Positions 49,725 through 60,500 of a stretch of DNA of 64,000 nucleotides are shown here, one piece after another. The DNA is from Paracoccus jeotgali (lineage in GTDB: Bacteria; Pseudomonadota; Alphaproteobacteria; Rhodobacterales; Rhodobacteraceae), in the NCBI RefSeq assembly GCF_002865605.1, contig NZ_CP025583.1:538501-602500 (forward strand), read 5' to 3'. Position numbers and translations under genes: made by a program. Numbering within the stretch: the first letter of the stretch is position 1; the number at the start of each line of letters is the position of its first letter. A model generated the notes under the pieces. It saw nothing but the letters and a program-made list of their open reading frames with translations. It did not search any database and had not been told where the DNA came from.

Positions 49725-49830
49725 GGCAAACCTCGCGTTGATACGGTTTGCCCGGCCTTTTGACACATCATGGCGCGGGTATGAACCGTTTTCCCGCCGG
49801 ATCGGCCAAAACCCGCGAAAAGGGGTGTTT

Positions 49831-49861
49831 TGTGATCACACCATTTCAGGCTGTGATCACA
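49831..49861 (-). promoter_or_regulatory. Paired TGTGATCACA operator upstream of sucC
   Basis: Two perfect 10-bp palindromes at 49831-49840 and 49852-49861, centres 21 bp apart (two helix turns). On the minus strand the proximal copy is followed by AAAC and, 20 bases after the copy ends, TTTGGCCG. The same layout precedes sdhC. Not a CRP site: the arms abut with no 6-base spacer. The regulator is unidentified. Confidence 0.75.
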
Positions 49862-50048
49862 AGCCTGCAGCAGCGCCGTCCGTGGCAGGCGATGTCGCGC
49901 GAAAAACGGTCCGCGCCGCTCACCGATAAAGCGAGTCGGCCACGGCACGCGGCCTGTCTCGCCTGCCGCTTTTCAGCTTGTCGTGGCGCAGAACCGGGGC
50001 AGGGGCAGCCGCTGTTTGTCCCGGTGCTCGCCGTGACCCATATAAACG

Positions 50049-50078
50049 AAAAAGGCGGCAGGAAACCCCGCCGCCCTT
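50049..50078 (-). terminator. mdh terminator
   Basis: On the minus strand AAGGGCGGC pairs with GCCGCCTT (one bulge) followed by TTTTTCGTTT. It lies 22 bases after the mdh stop. Confidence 0.75.
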
Positions 50079-50099
50079 GGTCCGAATGTCAGGCTGATC

Positions 50100-51127
<1,028 letters not shown>

Positions 51128-51157
51128 GACGCATCGCAAGGACGAAAAGGCGCATCG

Positions 51158-51910
51158 GTGGAGTTATCGCAAACATCATGGCTGCTGGCCATTCTGGCAG
51201 CCCTTGCCGTCGGCATGGCCAAGGGCGGGCTGTCGATGGTGGGCATGATCTCGGTGCCGCTGCTGTCCTTGGTGATGTCGCCGGTGACGGCGGCGGGGGT
51301 GATGCTGCCGGTATATATCGTCAGCGATATCGGCGGGCTGATCGCGTTCCGGCGCAGTTTCGACCGCAGGGTGCTGGCCATGCTGCTGCCCGGCGCGGTC
51401 ACCGGGATCGGCCTGGGCTGGGCCACGGCGCATCTGGTCAACGACGCGGTGGTGCTGCTGATCGTGGGGCTGATCGGCGTCGGTTTCGCACTGAATGCGC
51501 TGATCCGCCCGGCGCTGGGACACGCGCGCAGCGCCGATCTGGGACGCGGCAGCTTCTGGGGCGCGATTGCCGGTTACACCAGCTTCGTCAGCCATTCCGG
51601 CGCGCCGCCCTATCAGGTCTATGTCCAGCCCTTGCGGCTGAACAGTACCGTCTATGCCGGTACGACGACGGTGTTTTTCGCCATCGTCAACGCGGTGAAG
51701 CTGATTCCCTATGCCATGCTGGGCCAACTGAACCCCGACAATCTGCGGCTGGCGGCGATCCTGTGCCTGCCGGCGATCATCGGCGTGGTGCTGGGGCTGA
51801 AACTGCTGAAGATCATCCCGCAAGAGCTGTTCTATCGCCTGATCACCGTGGGCCTGCTGATCGTGTCGGCGCGGCTGATCTGGGACGGGCTGACCACGCT
51901 GCTGGCCTGA
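51158..51910 (+). CDS. TauE/SafE-family permease
   Basis: 250 residues with about seven to eight spans. It has the two-repeat TauE/SafE pattern: GMAKGGLSMVGMISVPLL in the first half and GYTSFVSHSGAPPYQVYV in the second. The family exports or imports sulfur-containing organic anions such as sulfite or sulfoacetate; the substrate here is unknown. GTG start with AAGGCGCATCG upstream; a longer reading upstream would run into mdh. Divergent from mdh. Confidence 0.85.
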   Translation: MELSQTSWLLAILAALAVGMAKGGLSMVGMISVPLLSLVMSPVTAAGVMLPVYIVSDIGGLIAFRRSFDRRVLAMLLPGAVTGIGLGWATAHLVNDAVVLLIVGLIGVGFALNALIRPALGHARSADLGRGSFWGAIAGYTSFVSHSGAPPYQVYVQPLRLNSTVYAGTTTVFFAIVNAVKLIPYAMLGQLNPDNLRLAAILCLPAIIGVVLGLKLLKIIPQELFYRLITVGLLIVSARLIWDGLTTLLA

Positions 51911-51982
51911 GCGGAAGCCGTTGCGAGCGGGCGGCGAAGCTGACACTCTGCCCCTCTGAATGCAGCGACGAAAGGTAGCCAG

Positions 51983-52537
51983 ATGTTCATTCTTGTGCTG
52001 GGCGTGGCCCTGTGGTGGGCGGCCCATCTGTTCAAGCGCGCCGCGCCAAGGGCGCGGGCCGATATGGGCAGCGCGGGCCGGTCGGCGGTCAGCGCGGCGC
52101 TGATCCTGTCGATCCTGCTGATGATCTGGGGCTACCGCGTGGCGCCGCTGGGCGAGGTCTGGTGGGTCAAGACCGCGGCCATGACCGGGATCAACAACCT
52201 GCTGGTGCTGATCGGCTTTTATCTGTTCGCCGCCTCGGGGATGAAGACCGGCATCACCCGGCGGCTGCGCCATCCGCAGCTGATCGGCTTTCTGCTCTGG
52301 GCGGTGGCGCATCTGCTGGTCAATGGCGACATGCCCTCGCTGGTGCTGTTCGGCGGTCTGGCGCTGTGGGCGGTGGTCGAGATGATCGTCATCAACCGCA
52401 CCGTGCCCGGCTGGAAACCGCCGGCCCATGCCGTTCCGATCCGGAAGGAGGGCATGGCGATCATCGGCGCGCTGCTGGTCTATGGCGTGGTCGGGCTGAT
52501 CCACGCCTGGCTCGGCTATAACCCCTTCGGGTCCTGA
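51983..52537 (+). CDS. NnrU family membrane protein
   Basis: 184 residues, about five to six spans. Resembles the NnrU family: WWAAHLFKRAAPRARA at the N-terminus, GINNLLVLIGFYLFA, LRHPQLIGFLLWAVAHLLVNGD with conserved His residues (possible heme or metal ligands), and the AHAVPI loop. NnrU was named for denitrification clusters, but this form also occurs outside them; no nitrite or nitric oxide reductase gene is here. AAAGGTAG ribosome site. Confidence 0.82.
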   Translation: MFILVLGVALWWAAHLFKRAAPRARADMGSAGRSAVSAALILSILLMIWGYRVAPLGEVWWVKTAAMTGINNLLVLIGFYLFAASGMKTGITRRLRHPQLIGFLLWAVAHLLVNGDMPSLVLFGGLALWAVVEMIVINRTVPGWKPPAHAVPIRKEGMAIIGALLVYGVVGLIHAWLGYNPFGS

Positions 52538-52539
52538 GG

Positions 52540-52746
52540 ATGGCGACGCTTTATCGCCTGCTGACCGAGGATGACAGCGCGGCGTTTTGTCACAAGGTCA
52601 GCGCCGCGCTCGCCGCCGGCTGGGTGCTGCATGGCGACCCCTGCCTGTCCTTCGACGAGCGGCGCGGCGTCATGCGCTGCGCGCAGGCGGTGACCAAAGA
52701 GGTGGCGGGTGATTACAGCCCTGAGATGAAGCTGGGCGCGCAATAG
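52540..52746 (+). CDS. DUF1737 domain protein
   Basis: 68 residues, cytoplasmic, resembling the DUF1737 family: LYRLLTEDDSAAFCHKVSAAL, GWVLHGDPCLSFD and AVTKEV at the end. Function unknown. Starts 3 bases after the NnrU stop, so the two are co-transcribed. Confidence 0.82.
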   Translation: MATLYRLLTEDDSAAFCHKVSAALAAGWVLHGDPCLSFDERRGVMRCAQAVTKEVAGDYSPEMKLGAQ

Positions 52747-52819
52747 AGCGCGATTCGACAGGGGGTCGCGCGGCCAAACTGCCGCGCCGCGCCACCGCGA
52801 CTCGGATGTTCGCGCGGGA

Positions 52820-52850
52820 TGTGATCACACCCGCAAAGAGTGTGATCACA
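52820..52850 (+). promoter_or_regulatory. Paired TGTGATCACA operator upstream of sdhC
   Basis: Perfect palindromes at 52820-52829 and 52841-52850, centres 21 bp apart, then AAAC and, 20 bases after the second copy, TTTGGCCG (52871-52878). Same arrangement as before sucC. The 145 bases from here to the sdhC start hold no gene; no convincing -35/-10 pair was found. Confidence 0.75.
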
Positions 52851-52995
52851 AAACCCGCATTTCGGCTGAATTTGGCCGGGGGCTGGACAAGCACCGGTGA
52901 CAGGGGCGAAAAAGCCCTTATGACGATTTGCCAAATCCAGCCAGCCCGCGCGCCAGCTGTCGCCGCGGGTCTGCACAAGACCGAAGGGGAACGAC

Positions 52996-53385
52996 ATGGC
53001 TGATGTGAACCGGGGGAACCGGCCGCTCTCGCCGCATTTGCAGGTCTATCGGTTGCCATTGGCGGCGGTCACCTCGATCATGAACCGGGCGACGGGGCAG
53101 GCGATGGTGGCGGGGCTGGTCCTGGTGGCCCTGTGGCTGCTGGGCGCGGCGGCAGGCGGCAGGCTGTGGGAGTTCGCCGACTGGCTGACCCGCAGCTGGT
53201 TCGGCTTTCTGGTGTTTCTGGGCGCAAGCTGGGCGATGTGGTTCCACTTCCTCGCCGGGATCCGCCACTTCTTCTATGACGCACGCGAGGGCATGACCAT
53301 CGAGGCGTCGCGCAAATCCAGCATCGCGATCATCGTGGGCTCGGTCGTCCTGACCCTGCTCAGCCTGATCCTGTATTTCATCTGA
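52996..53385 (+). CDS. sdhC: Succinate dehydrogenase cytochrome b556 subunit
   Basis: Membrane anchor binding heme b and ubiquinone. 129 residues, three spans. It starts with the family signature RPLSPHLQVYRLPLAAVTSI...NRATG; the heme-ligand helix reads WFHFLAGIRHFFYD. GAAGGGGAACG ribosome site. First gene of sdhCDAB. Confidence 0.95.
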   Translation: MADVNRGNRPLSPHLQVYRLPLAAVTSIMNRATGQAMVAGLVLVALWLLGAAAGGRLWEFADWLTRSWFGFLVFLGASWAMWFHFLAGIRHFFYDAREGMTIEASRKSSIAIIVGSVVLTLLSLILYFI

Positions 53386-53396
53386 GAGGGGGCATC

Positions 53397-53786
53397 ATGC
53401 ATTACATCACCCCGCGCAAGGCTGCCATGGGTCTGGGCCCGTCCGGGACGGGCACGCAGCATCACTGGTGGATGACGGTCAGCGCGGTCGCGCTGGCGCT
53501 GCTGACGCCGTCCTTCCTGATGGTCATCGGCACCGCGCTGCGCTTGCCCGGCCGTCCCGAGATCATCGCCTATCTGGCCCAGCCTTATCCGGCGATCGTC
53601 ATCGGCGTCTTCATGACACTGGGGATGACGCACTACATCCGCGGCACCCGCATCATGATCGACGACTATCTGCATCACACCGGCCGCAAGGTCGCGCTGA
53701 TCGCGGCCAAGCTGTTCGGCTGGCTGGTCATCGCCGTCACCCTTTTTGCCCTGGCGCGCGTCTCGCTTGCCACGGCCCTGATCTGA
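53397..53786 (+). CDS. sdhD: Succinate dehydrogenase membrane anchor subunit
   Basis: Second anchor of complex II. 129 residues, three spans; begins [20 protein letters not shown] as in Paracoccus/Rhodobacter SdhD, and carries the heme/quinone helix [26 protein letters not shown] ribosome site. Confidence 0.94.
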   Translation: MHYITPRKAAMGLGPSGTGTQHHWWMTVSAVALALLTPSFLMVIGTALRLPGRPEIIAYLAQPYPAIVIGVFMTLGMTHYIRGTRIMIDDYLHHTGRKVALIAAKLFGWLVIAVTLFALARVSLATALI

Positions 53787-53793
53787 GGTTTCC

Positions 53794-55596
53794 ATGTCCG
53801 CATACGAATATCAGGTCCATGAATATGACGTGGTCGTGGTCGGCGCCGGCGGCGCGGGGCTGCGGGCGACGCTGGGCATGGCCGAACAGGGGCTGCGCAC
53901 GGCCTGCGTGACCAAGGTCTTTCCGACCCGCTCGCACACCGTGGCCGCGCAGGGCGGCATCGCCGCCTCGCTGTCGAACATGGGGCCGGACAACTGGCAA
54001 TGGCACATGTATGACACCGTCAAGGGCAGCGACTGGCTGGGCGACACCGACGCGATGGAATACCTCGCCCGCGAGGCGCCCAAGGCGGTGTATGAGCTGG
54101 AACATTACGGCGTGCCGTTCTCGCGCACTGAAGAGGGCAAGATCTATCAGCGCCCCTTCGGCGGCCACACCACCGAGTTCGGCGAAGGCCCGCCCGTGCA
54201 GCGCACCTGCGCCGCCGCCGACCGCACCGGCCACGCCATCCTGCACACGCTTTACGGCCAGTCGCTGAAGAACAATGCCGAGTTCTTCATCGAGTATTTC
54301 GCGCTGGATCTGGTCATCACCGACGGCCAGTGCACCGGCGTCGTCTGCTGGCGGCTGGATGACGGCAGCATGCATGTCTTCAACGCCAAGATGGTCGTTC
54401 TGGCGACCGGCGGTTACGGCCGCGCCTATTTCAGCGCCACCTCGGCCCATACCTGCACCGGCGACGGTGGCGGGATGGCCGCGCGCGCCGGTCTGCCGCT
54501 GCAGGACATGGAGTTCGTGCAGTTCCACCCGACCGGCATCTATGGCTCGGGCTGCCTGATCACCGAGGGCGCCCGCGGCGAAGGCGGCTATCTGACCAAC
54601 AGCGAAGGCGAGCGTTTCATGGAGCGCTATGCCCCGACCTACAAGGATCTGGCCAGCCGCGACGTCGTCAGCCGCTGCATCACGCTGGAAATCCGCGAGG
54701 GGCGCGGGGTGGGTCAGGACAAGGACCACATGTTCCTGAACCTGCAGCATCTTCCGCCCGAAGCGCTGCATGAACGCCTGCCGGGCATCAGCGAATCGGC
54801 CAAGATCTTCGCCGGCGTCGATGTCACCAAAGAGCCGATCCCGATCCTGCCGACGGTCCACTACAACATGGGCGGCATCCCCACCAACTATTGGGGCGAG
54901 GTGCTTAATCCGACCGAATCCGACCCCGATGCCGTCTTCCCCGGCCTGATGGCGGTGGGCGAGGCGGGCTGCGCCAGCGTCCACGGCGCGAATCGCCTCG
55001 GGTCGAATTCGCTCATCGACCTCGTGGTGTTCGGCCGCGCCGCCGCGATCCGCGCCGGCGACGTGATCGACCGCGAAAGCGCCGTGCCGGCGACGAATGT
55101 GGGCGCCGTGGACGCGATCCTCGACCGCTTCGACCGCATCCGCCACGCCGATGGCGGCACGCCCACGGCGCAGCTTCGCGATCAGATGCAGCGCACCATG
55201 CAGGCCGATGCGGCGGTGTTCCGCACTGACAAGACCCTGGCCGAAGGTGTTGAGAACATGCGTGAAATCGCCGCCAAGCTGGACGATCTGCATGTCACCG
55301 ACCGCGGCCTGATCTGGAACACCGACCTGATGGAGACGCTGGAGCTGACCAACCTAATGCCCAACGCGCTGGCCACCATCGTCGCCGCCGAGGCGCGCAA
55401 GGAAAGCCGTGGCGCCCACGCGCATGAGGACTATCCCGACCGCGACGATGCGAACTGGCGCAAGCACAGCCTGGCCTATGTCGATGGCAACAAAGTGACG
55501 CTCGACTATCGCCCGGTGCATCTTGAACCGCTGACGAAAGAGACGGAAGGTGGTATCGACCTTCAGAAGATTGCTCCGAAGAAAAGGGTTTATTGA
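53794..55596 (+). CDS. sdhA: Succinate dehydrogenase flavoprotein subunit
   Basis: Oxidises succinate to fumarate with covalently bound FAD. 600 residues. FAD loop [14 protein letters not shown], His-flavin attachment in [44 protein letters not shown], and [19 protein letters not shown] ribosome site 6 bases upstream. The stop overlaps the next lipoprotein start (TGATG), so sdhA and sdhB are separated by two extra genes. Confidence 0.97.
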   Translation: MSAYEYQVHEYDVVVVGAGGAGLRATLGMAEQGLRTACVTKVFPTRSHTVAAQGGIAASLSNMGPDNWQWHMYDTVKGSDWLGDTDAMEYLAREAPKAVYELEHYGVPFSRTEEGKIYQRPFGGHTTEFGEGPPVQRTCAAADRTGHAILHTLYGQSLKNNAEFFIEYFALDLVITDGQCTGVVCWRLDDGSMHVFNAKMVVLATGGYGRAYFSATSAHTCTGDGGGMAARAGLPLQDMEFVQFHPTGIYGSGCLITEGARGEGGYLTNSEGERFMERYAPTYKDLASRDVVSRCITLEIREGRGVGQDKDHMFLNLQHLPPEALHERLPGISESAKIFAGVDVTKEPIPILPTVHYNMGGIPTNYWGEVLNPTESDPDAVFPGLMAVGEAGCASVHGANRLGSNSLIDLVVFGRAAAIRAGDVIDRESAVPATNVGAVDAILDRFDRIRHADGGTPTAQLRDQMQRTMQADAAVFRTDKTLAEGVENMREIAAKLDDLHVTDRGLIWNTDLMETLELTNLMPNALATIVAAEARKESRGAHAHEDYPDRDDANWRKHSLAYVDGNKVTLDYRPVHLEPLTKETEGGIDLQKIAPKKRVY

Positions 55597-55961
55597 TGCG
55601 CCTCGTCCTTCCGCTCGCCGCCATGTCGCTGGCCCTCGCTGCCTGCGTGGCTCCGGTGCAACCGCCGCCGCCGCCGGTCGTGAATCCGTCTGTCACCGCG
55701 CCGCCGCCGGCGCCGTCGCTTGACAGCTCGACCCGGGCCGTGGCGCGCGACGTCGTCAACCGCGAGATGGCCAAGCGCCTGCCGGGCCGCAACGTCGCGC
55801 CCTATACCGATTGCGTGGTCAACAACGCCTCGATGGCAGAGCTGTCGGACATCGCCGCGCGCGGTGTCAGCGATGCCGGCAGCGCGGCGGCCTCGGTGGC
55901 GCTGATCGTCAAGCGGCCGGCGACGACGCAGTGCATCGCCAAGGTCGCGGCGACGGCGTGA
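55596..55961 (+). CDS. Hypothetical lipoprotein 1 between sdhA and sdhB
   Basis: 121 residues. Signal with lipobox LAAC (about residue 17), a Pro-rich linker (QPPPPPVV), then a short domain DVVNREMAKRLPGRNVAPYTDCVVNNASMAEL...TTQCIAKVA with two Cys about 45 apart. No family known to me. It starts on the sdhA stop and ends on the start of the next lipoprotein, each with a one-base overlap. Confidence 0.78.
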   Translation: MRLVLPLAAMSLALAACVAPVQPPPPPVVNPSVTAPPPAPSLDSSTRAVARDVVNREMAKRLPGRNVAPYTDCVVNNASMAELSDIAARGVSDAGSAAASVALIVKRPATTQCIAKVAATA

Positions 55962-56284
55962 TGATCCGGCGCGCGGCCATCTGGTGCGCCCTGATCGCCG
56001 CGCCGCTGGCGCTGGCGGCTTGCGCCCCGATGCCGCTTGCCGATGCCGAGCGGGTGTGCCTCGAGGACGCGCGCGCCGCGACCGGCCCGCAGGGCAAGTT
56101 GGGGATCGGCGTGGCCAGCGGCCGCGGCGGTGTCCGCCCGTTCAGCCGGGTCGAGGTGTCGGTGTCCTCGGACTACATCATGGGCCGCGATCCGGCCCAA
56201 GCCTATGACGCCTGCGTGCAGCGCCGGGCCGGGCAGCCGCCCTCGCGGCCGCTTCACGACATCACCGGGTGGAGCGCGCGCTGA
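55961..56284 (+). CDS. Hypothetical lipoprotein 2 between sdhA and sdhB
   Basis: 107 residues. Signal IWCALIAAPLALAAC with lipobox LAAC (about Cys20). The mature part is LADAERVCLEDARAATGP, a Gly-rich stretch, VEVSVSSDYIMGRDPAQAYDACVQRRAG: a probable small fold with a Cys pair. No family recognised. Translationally coupled to the lipoprotein upstream; sdhB follows after 111 bases. Confidence 0.75.
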   Translation: MIRRAAIWCALIAAPLALAACAPMPLADAERVCLEDARAATGPQGKLGIGVASGRGGVRPFSRVEVSVSSDYIMGRDPAQAYDACVQRRAGQPPSRPLHDITGWSAR

Positions 56285-56395
56285 TGCCGCGCGCGCATCC
56301 CGCCGCGCGCAACGCGCCTTGTTCGGGTCGGTCGGTGCCGGCCCGTCATTCGACGCCTTCCAGGTCCGCAAGACCCAGAAGCTAAGGAGCCTGAC

Positions 56396-57175
56396 ATGGT
56401 CGAATTTACCCTGCCGAAGAACAGCCAGATCCGGGTCGGCAAGACCTGGCCCAAGCCCGAGGGCGCGACCAATCTGCGCAAGTTCAAGATCTATCGCTGG
56501 GACCCGGACACCGGCGAAAACCCGCGTCTGGACACCTATTTCGTCGATCTCGACCGCTGCGGGCCGATGGTTCTGGACGCGCTGATCAAGATCAAGTCCG
56601 AGATCGACCCGACGCTGTCCTTCCGCCGGTCCTGCCGCGAGGGGATCTGCGGGTCCTGCGCCATGAACATCGACGGCGGCAACCATCTGGCGTGCATCTA
56701 TGGCATGGACGAGGTCGATGGCGACGTGAACATCTATCCGCTGCCGCATATGCCGGTAGTCAAGGACCTGATCCCCGACCTGACGCATTTCTATGCCCAG
56801 CACGCCAGCGTGAAGCCCTATCTGATCACGGAAACGCCGACCCCGAACAAGGAATGGCGCCAGTCGATCGAGGACCGCAAGAAGCTGGATGGCCTGTATG
56901 AATGCATCCTGTGCGCCTGCTGCTCGACCGCCTGCCCAAGCTATTGGTGGAACGGCGACAAGTATCTGGGCCCGGCGACGCTGCTGGCCGCCTATCGCTG
57001 GATCATCGATTCCCGCGACGAGGCGACGCCGGAACGGCTGGACGATCTGGAAGACCCGTTCAAGCTGTATCGCTGCCACACGATCATGAACTGCACCAAC
57101 ACCTGCCCGAAGGGGCTGAACCCGGCCAAGGCGATTGCCGAGATCAAGCACCTGCTGGTCGACCGCATCGTCTAA
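56396..57175 (+). CDS. sdhB: Succinate dehydrogenase iron-sulfur subunit
   Basis: Carries electrons from FAD to quinone. 259 residues. The 2Fe-2S ligands are in [16 protein letters not shown] and the later NHLAC; the 4Fe-4S and 3Fe-4S ligands are in [16 protein letters not shown] and [23 protein letters not shown] ribosome site. Last gene of the sdh operon. Confidence 0.97.
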   Translation: MVEFTLPKNSQIRVGKTWPKPEGATNLRKFKIYRWDPDTGENPRLDTYFVDLDRCGPMVLDALIKIKSEIDPTLSFRRSCREGICGSCAMNIDGGNHLACIYGMDEVDGDVNIYPLPHMPVVKDLIPDLTHFYAQHASVKPYLITETPTPNKEWRQSIEDRKKLDGLYECILCACCSTACPSYWWNGDKYLGPATLLAAYRWIIDSRDEATPERLDDLEDPFKLYRCHTIMNCTNTCPKGLNPAKAIAEIKHLLVDRIV

Positions 57176-57227
57176 GGGCTCGCTGATTGGACGCGCCGTG
57201 GCCGCAAGCTGCGGCGCATCCTGCGTT

Positions 57228-57593
57228 TCAGGCTTGGTCGGGCTGGTCCTGCAACAGCGGGTCGGGGGGCAGCTCGGCGGTCAGAAACCGCTCGAACGCA
57301 TCCAGATCGACCGGCTCGAACTGCCCGAACCCCTGCATCCACACCGCCGCGCGGTGCAGCCCGTCCGGGTCGATCTGGCACCAGGTGATCCGCCCGCGCC
57401 GCTCCTGCCGGATCAGCCCGGCGCTGGCCAGAACGCCCAGATGCTTGGACACGGCGGCAAGGCTGACCTGAAACGGCGTCGCCACATCGCTGACCGCCAT
57501 GTCGTCTTCCAGCAGCATCCCCAGAATCCGACGCCGTGTCGGGTCGGACAGGGCCGCAAAGATGCGATCGAGCATGGTGTCGGCATCGGACAT
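57228..57593 (-). CDS. ArsR-family transcriptional regulator
   Basis: 121 residues with a winged-helix ArsR domain: IFAALSDPTRRRILGMLLEDDM, then the recognition helix VSLAAVSKHLGVLASAGLI and wing RRGRITWCQI. No Cys pair for metal sensing in the usual position, so it is more like the SmtB-fold regulators paired with SRPBCC proteins. That partner gene is not adjacent. The start at 57593 lacks a clear ribosome site; 57575 is the alternative. Convergent with sdhB. Confidence 0.85.
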   Translation of the reverse strand: MSDADTMLDRIFAALSDPTRRRILGMLLEDDMAVSDVATPFQVSLAAVSKHLGVLASAGLIRQERRGRITWCQIDPDGLHRAAVWMQGFGQFEPVDLDAFERFLTAELPPDPLLQDQPDQA

Positions 57594-57731
57594 GCAGAGA
57601 GCGGCCTTGATGGTCAATCTGAAGGTTGAATTATGCCATGCGGGCCTGATCCGTGCAATCGCAGCATGGGCGCGGCGAGTGCGCAAAAAATAACGAGTTA
57701 AATCCGTAAGTTGCAGATGCAGCAGGATGGC

Positions 57732-57760
57732 TTGACTCGGGGTGGGTTGCCACCTATCAC
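57732..57760 (+). promoter_or_regulatory. Promoter of the F0 ATP synthase operon
   Basis: TTGACT (57732-57737), 17-base spacer, TATCAC (57755-57760), 29 bases before the atpI start. An A-rich stretch lies just upstream of the region (57684-57692). The best sigma-70-type match noticed in the window. Confidence 0.7.
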
Positions 57761-57789
57761 CGCCCCCGAAGATGACAGGGGTGTGAACC

Positions 57790-58134
57790 TTGCCCGACCG
57801 CGACGACGCTGCGCCCGATCCTGAACGGCTGCGGCAGCTTGAAGAGCGTCTGGCCCGGCTCAACACGCCCAAGCCGCCCTCGCAGGCATCGGTGACGATG
57901 CACCACGCCGAAACCGCGTGGCGCATGGTGATCGAGCTGGTGACCGGGCTCGGGATCGGGTTCGGCATCGGCTATGGGCTGGATCGGTTGTTCGGCACGC
58001 TGCCGATCTTTCTGATCCTGTTCCTGCTGGCGGGGCTGGCGGCCGGTATCAAGGTGATGCTCGGCACCGCGCAGGACATGCAGCGCAAGGCTGCCAGGGA
58101 CATGCAGGGCGACCTGCCCAAGGACGAGGGATGA
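57790..58134 (+). CDS. atpI: ATP synthase protein I
   Basis: 114 residues. Charged N-terminus, then two spans ([22 protein letters not shown] and [19 protein letters not shown]), typical AtpI/AtpZ, thought to help assemble the c ring or carry Mg. TTG start preceded by AGGGG; no better in-frame start. It overlaps atpB by ATGA. Confidence 0.9.
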   Translation: MPDRDDAAPDPERLRQLEERLARLNTPKPPSQASVTMHHAETAWRMVIELVTGLGIGFGIGYGLDRLFGTLPIFLILFLLAGLAAGIKVMLGTAQDMQRKAARDMQGDLPKDEG

Positions 58135-58910
58135 CGAACGTGGCGACCCAAGCAGAAGCCGGCCTTACCTTTCACCCGATGGATCAGTTCGTGGTCAAGC
58201 CGCTGTTCGGGGACGGCGCTGTCCATTGGTATACGCCGACCAACGCGACGCTGTGGCTGGGCCTGACGCTGCTGGCCATCGTGGCCCTGCTGGTCTTCGG
58301 CACCCGTGGCCGCGCCATCATCCCCAGCCGCGCCCAGTCCATCGCCGAGATGATGTACGGCATGATCCACAAGATGGTCGAGGACGTCACCGGCAAGGAG
58401 GGGCTGCGCTATTTCCCCTATATCATGACGCTGTTCAGCTTCATCGTCTTCGCCAACTTCCTGGCCCTGCTGCCGAAAAGCTTCTCGCCCACCTCGCAGA
58501 TCGCGGTGACGGCGGTGCTGGCGCTGATGGTGTTCCTGGGCGTCACCATTCTGGGCTTCGTCAAGAACGGCGCCAGCTTCCTGGGGCTGTTCTGGGTGAA
58601 CTCGGCGCCGCTGGCGCTGCGTCCGGTGCTGGCGGTGATCGAGCTGATCTCGTATTTCGTGCGCCCGGTCAGCCACTCCATTCGTCTTGCCGGCAACATC
58701 ATGGCCGGTCACGCCGTGCTCAAGGTCTTTGCCGCGTTCGGCGCGATGCTGGTCATCAGCCCGCTGATCGGGGTGCTGGTCACGCCGCTGTCGATCCTGG
58801 GCATCACCGGCATCTTCGCCCTGGAGGTGCTTGTCGCGCTGATCCAGGCCTATGTCTTTACCATCCTGACCTGCGTCTATCTCAAGGACGCGCTGCACCC
58901 GTCGCACTGA
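58131..58910 (+). CDS. atpB: ATP synthase F0 subunit a
   Basis: Proton half-channel subunit. 259 residues, five to six spans. The essential Arg is in [14 protein letters not shown]; also FVVKPLFG at the start, [14 protein letters not shown], and [18 protein letters not shown] at the end. Coupled to atpI; leads to atpE after 59 bases. Confidence 0.97.
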   Translation: MTNVATQAEAGLTFHPMDQFVVKPLFGDGAVHWYTPTNATLWLGLTLLAIVALLVFGTRGRAIIPSRAQSIAEMMYGMIHKMVEDVTGKEGLRYFPYIMTLFSFIVFANFLALLPKSFSPTSQIAVTAVLALMVFLGVTILGFVKNGASFLGLFWVNSAPLALRPVLAVIELISYFVRPVSHSIRLAGNIMAGHAVLKVFAAFGAMLVISPLIGVLVTPLSILGITGIFALEVLVALIQAYVFTILTCVYLKDALHPSH

Positions 58911-58969
58911 CGGGCCGGCAGGGTCAGACCGAAAACCAAACCATTCCATAGCCTCAAGGAGCAAGAAAC

Positions 58970-59194
58970 ATGGAACAAATGGGTCAGTATCTGGGCGCAG
59001 GCCTCGCGTGCATCGGTATGGCGGGCGCCGCCATCGGGGTGGGCAACGTCGCCGGCAACTACCTGTCGGGCGCGCTGCGCAACCCTTCGGCCGCCGCTTC
59101 GCAGACCGCGACGCTGTTCATCGGCATGGCCTTCGCCGAAGCCCTGGGCATCTTCTCGTTCCTGGTCGCTCTGCTGCTGCTGTTCGCAGTCTGA
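58970..59194 (+). CDS. atpE: ATP synthase F0 subunit c
   Basis: 74-residue hairpin forming the proton-driven c ring. Helix 1 [18 protein letters not shown], polar loop ALRNPSAA, helix 2 with the proton-carrying Glu57 in [12 protein letters not shown]. Very close to the Paracoccus/Rhodobacter c subunit. Strong AAGGAG ribosome site and a stable hairpin downstream, both suiting the high stoichiometry needed. Confidence 0.97.
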   Translation: MEQMGQYLGAGLACIGMAGAAIGVGNVAGNYLSGALRNPSAAASQTATLFIGMAFAEALGIFSFLVALLLLFAV

Positions 59195-59215
59195 TCCCCT
59201 GCCATCCTTGCGGTT

Positions 59216-59238
59216 GGATGGGGGCCAGGCCCCCATCC
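59216..59238 (+). promoter_or_regulatory. Intercistronic hairpin after atpE
   Basis: A perfect 10-bp stem, GGATGGGGGC and GCCCCCATCC, with a 3-base loop, between the c and b' genes and lacking a T-run. Likely an mRNA 3'-end stabiliser or partial terminator favouring subunit c. Confidence 0.55.
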
Positions 59239-59268
59239 GATTGTGACTTGAACGGCCAGAGGTAAGAC

Positions 59269-59925
59269 ATGTTCAGCCTGTTGCAAGATGCGGCCGTTAC
59301 GGTCGTCGAAACCGAAACCCTGACGCCGCCCGCCAATCCCGACGCAGCCGTCCTGACGGCCGATCCGGGGGCAGGGGTGGTCGTGGTGACGCCCGATGCC
59401 GGCCATGTGGCCGATGCGGCGGTCAGCTCGGGCGGGATGCCCCAGCTGGATGTCACGACCTTTGGCAACCAGATCTTCTGGCTGCTGGTGACGCTGGCGG
59501 TGCTGTATTGGGTCATGTCCAAGGTGGCGCTGCCGCGGATCGACGCGGTCATCTCGGACCGTCAGGGCGCCATCACCGGCGATCTGATGCAGGCCGAGGA
59601 CTACAAGAAAAAAGCCAAGGACGCCGAGGCCGCCTATGACAAGGCGCTGGCCGATGCGCGGACCGAGGCCGGCAAGATCATCGCCGCCCAGAAGGCCGAT
59701 ATCCAGAAGGAATTGGACGCGGCCATCGCCAAGGCGGATGCCGAAATCGCCGCGCGGACGGCGGAATCGGAAAAGCGGATCGGTGCCATTCGTGACAGCG
59801 CCACCGCCGACGCCCGCAGCGTCGCGCGTGACGTCACCGCCGAGCTGGTGCGCAAATTCGGCGGCAAGGCCGAGGACAGCGCCATCGATGCGGCCGTCGA
59901 CTCGCGTCTGAAAGGGGCCGCATGA
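59269..59925 (+). CDS. ATP synthase F0 subunit b'
   Basis: Peripheral stalk subunit of the photosynthetic/alphaproteobacterial b' type. 218 residues: a long Ala/Pro/Val N-terminal segment (about 60 residues), one span [20 protein letters not shown], then a coiled-coil rich in Lys, Ala, Glu. The N-terminal extension is longer than in plant b'. AGAGGTAAG ribosome site. Overlaps the b gene. Confidence 0.93.
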   Translation: MFSLLQDAAVTVVETETLTPPANPDAAVLTADPGAGVVVVTPDAGHVADAAVSSGGMPQLDVTTFGNQIFWLLVTLAVLYWVMSKVALPRIDAVISDRQGAITGDLMQAEDYKKKAKDAEAAYDKALADARTEAGKIIAAQKADIQKELDAAIAKADAEIAARTAESEKRIGAIRDSATADARSVARDVTAELVRKFGGKAEDSAIDAAVDSRLKGAA

Positions 59926-60479
59926 TGAAAAAACTCGCTCTATTGCTGTCGCTGGCCGCCTCGCCGGCATTGGCGGCGACGGGTCCGTTCTTCAGCCTGC
60001 GCAACACCGATTTCGTGGTGCTGCTGGGCTTCCTGCTGTTCATCGGCATCTTGGTCTATTTCCGGGTGCCGCAGCTGATCGGTGGCTTGCTGGACAAGCG
60101 CGCCGAGGGCATTCGCGCCGATCTGGAAGAGGCCCGCCGCCTGCGCGAGGAAGCGCAAGAGGTCTATGCCTCGTATGAGCGTCGCCAGCGCGACGTGAAG
60201 ACTCAGGCCGACGAGATCGTCGCCAACGCCAAGCGCGAGGCGATTGCCCAGGCCGACAAGGCCAAGGCCGATCTGGCCGCCTCGATCCAGCGTCGCCTGA
60301 AAGCGGCCGAGGATCAGATCGCCTCGGCGGAAAACGAGGCCGTGCGCGCGGTTCGCAACAGCGCCGTGCAGACCGCCATTGCCGCCGCGAGCGAGGTTCT
60401 GCGCCAGCAGGGCGTCATGTCCGACCGCAGCGCCGGCATCGACGCGGCGATCGACGAGGTCTCGGCCCGTCTGCACTGA
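59922..60479 (+). CDS. atpF: ATP synthase F0 subunit b
   Basis: Second peripheral stalk subunit, 185 residues. N-terminal signal-like hydrophobic stretch, then the span [19 protein letters not shown] and a long coiled coil. Start overlaps the b' stop (either of two adjacent ATGs). Last gene of the F0 operon; the F1 genes (atpHAGDC) are not in this window, as usual for alphaproteobacteria. Confidence 0.95.
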   Translation: MMKKLALLLSLAASPALAATGPFFSLRNTDFVVLLGFLLFIGILVYFRVPQLIGGLLDKRAEGIRADLEEARRLREEAQEVYASYERRQRDVKTQADEIVANAKREAIAQADKAKADLAASIQRRLKAAEDQIASAENEAVRAVRNSAVQTAIAAASEVLRQQGVMSDRSAGIDAAIDEVSARLH

Positions 60480-60500
60480 TCGGTCGTCCAACGACGAGAC

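Larger units (their letters stand above)
49725..50099. other. 375-bp intergenic region mdh-sucC
   Basis: No gene seen. It holds, from the sucC side, a leader of about 100 bases, the paired operator (49831-49861), about 190 bases without recognisable signals, and the mdh terminator. It separates mdh from sucC transcriptionally although both read the same way. Confidence 0.7.

Noticed and set aside
51983..52537. NnrU as evidence of a denitrification cluster
   Set aside because: No nir, nor or nos genes in the window; this NnrU form also occurs outside such clusters.
57201..57215. Hairpin after sdhB as a terminator
   Set aside because: Short 5-bp stem without a T-run; too weak to call.
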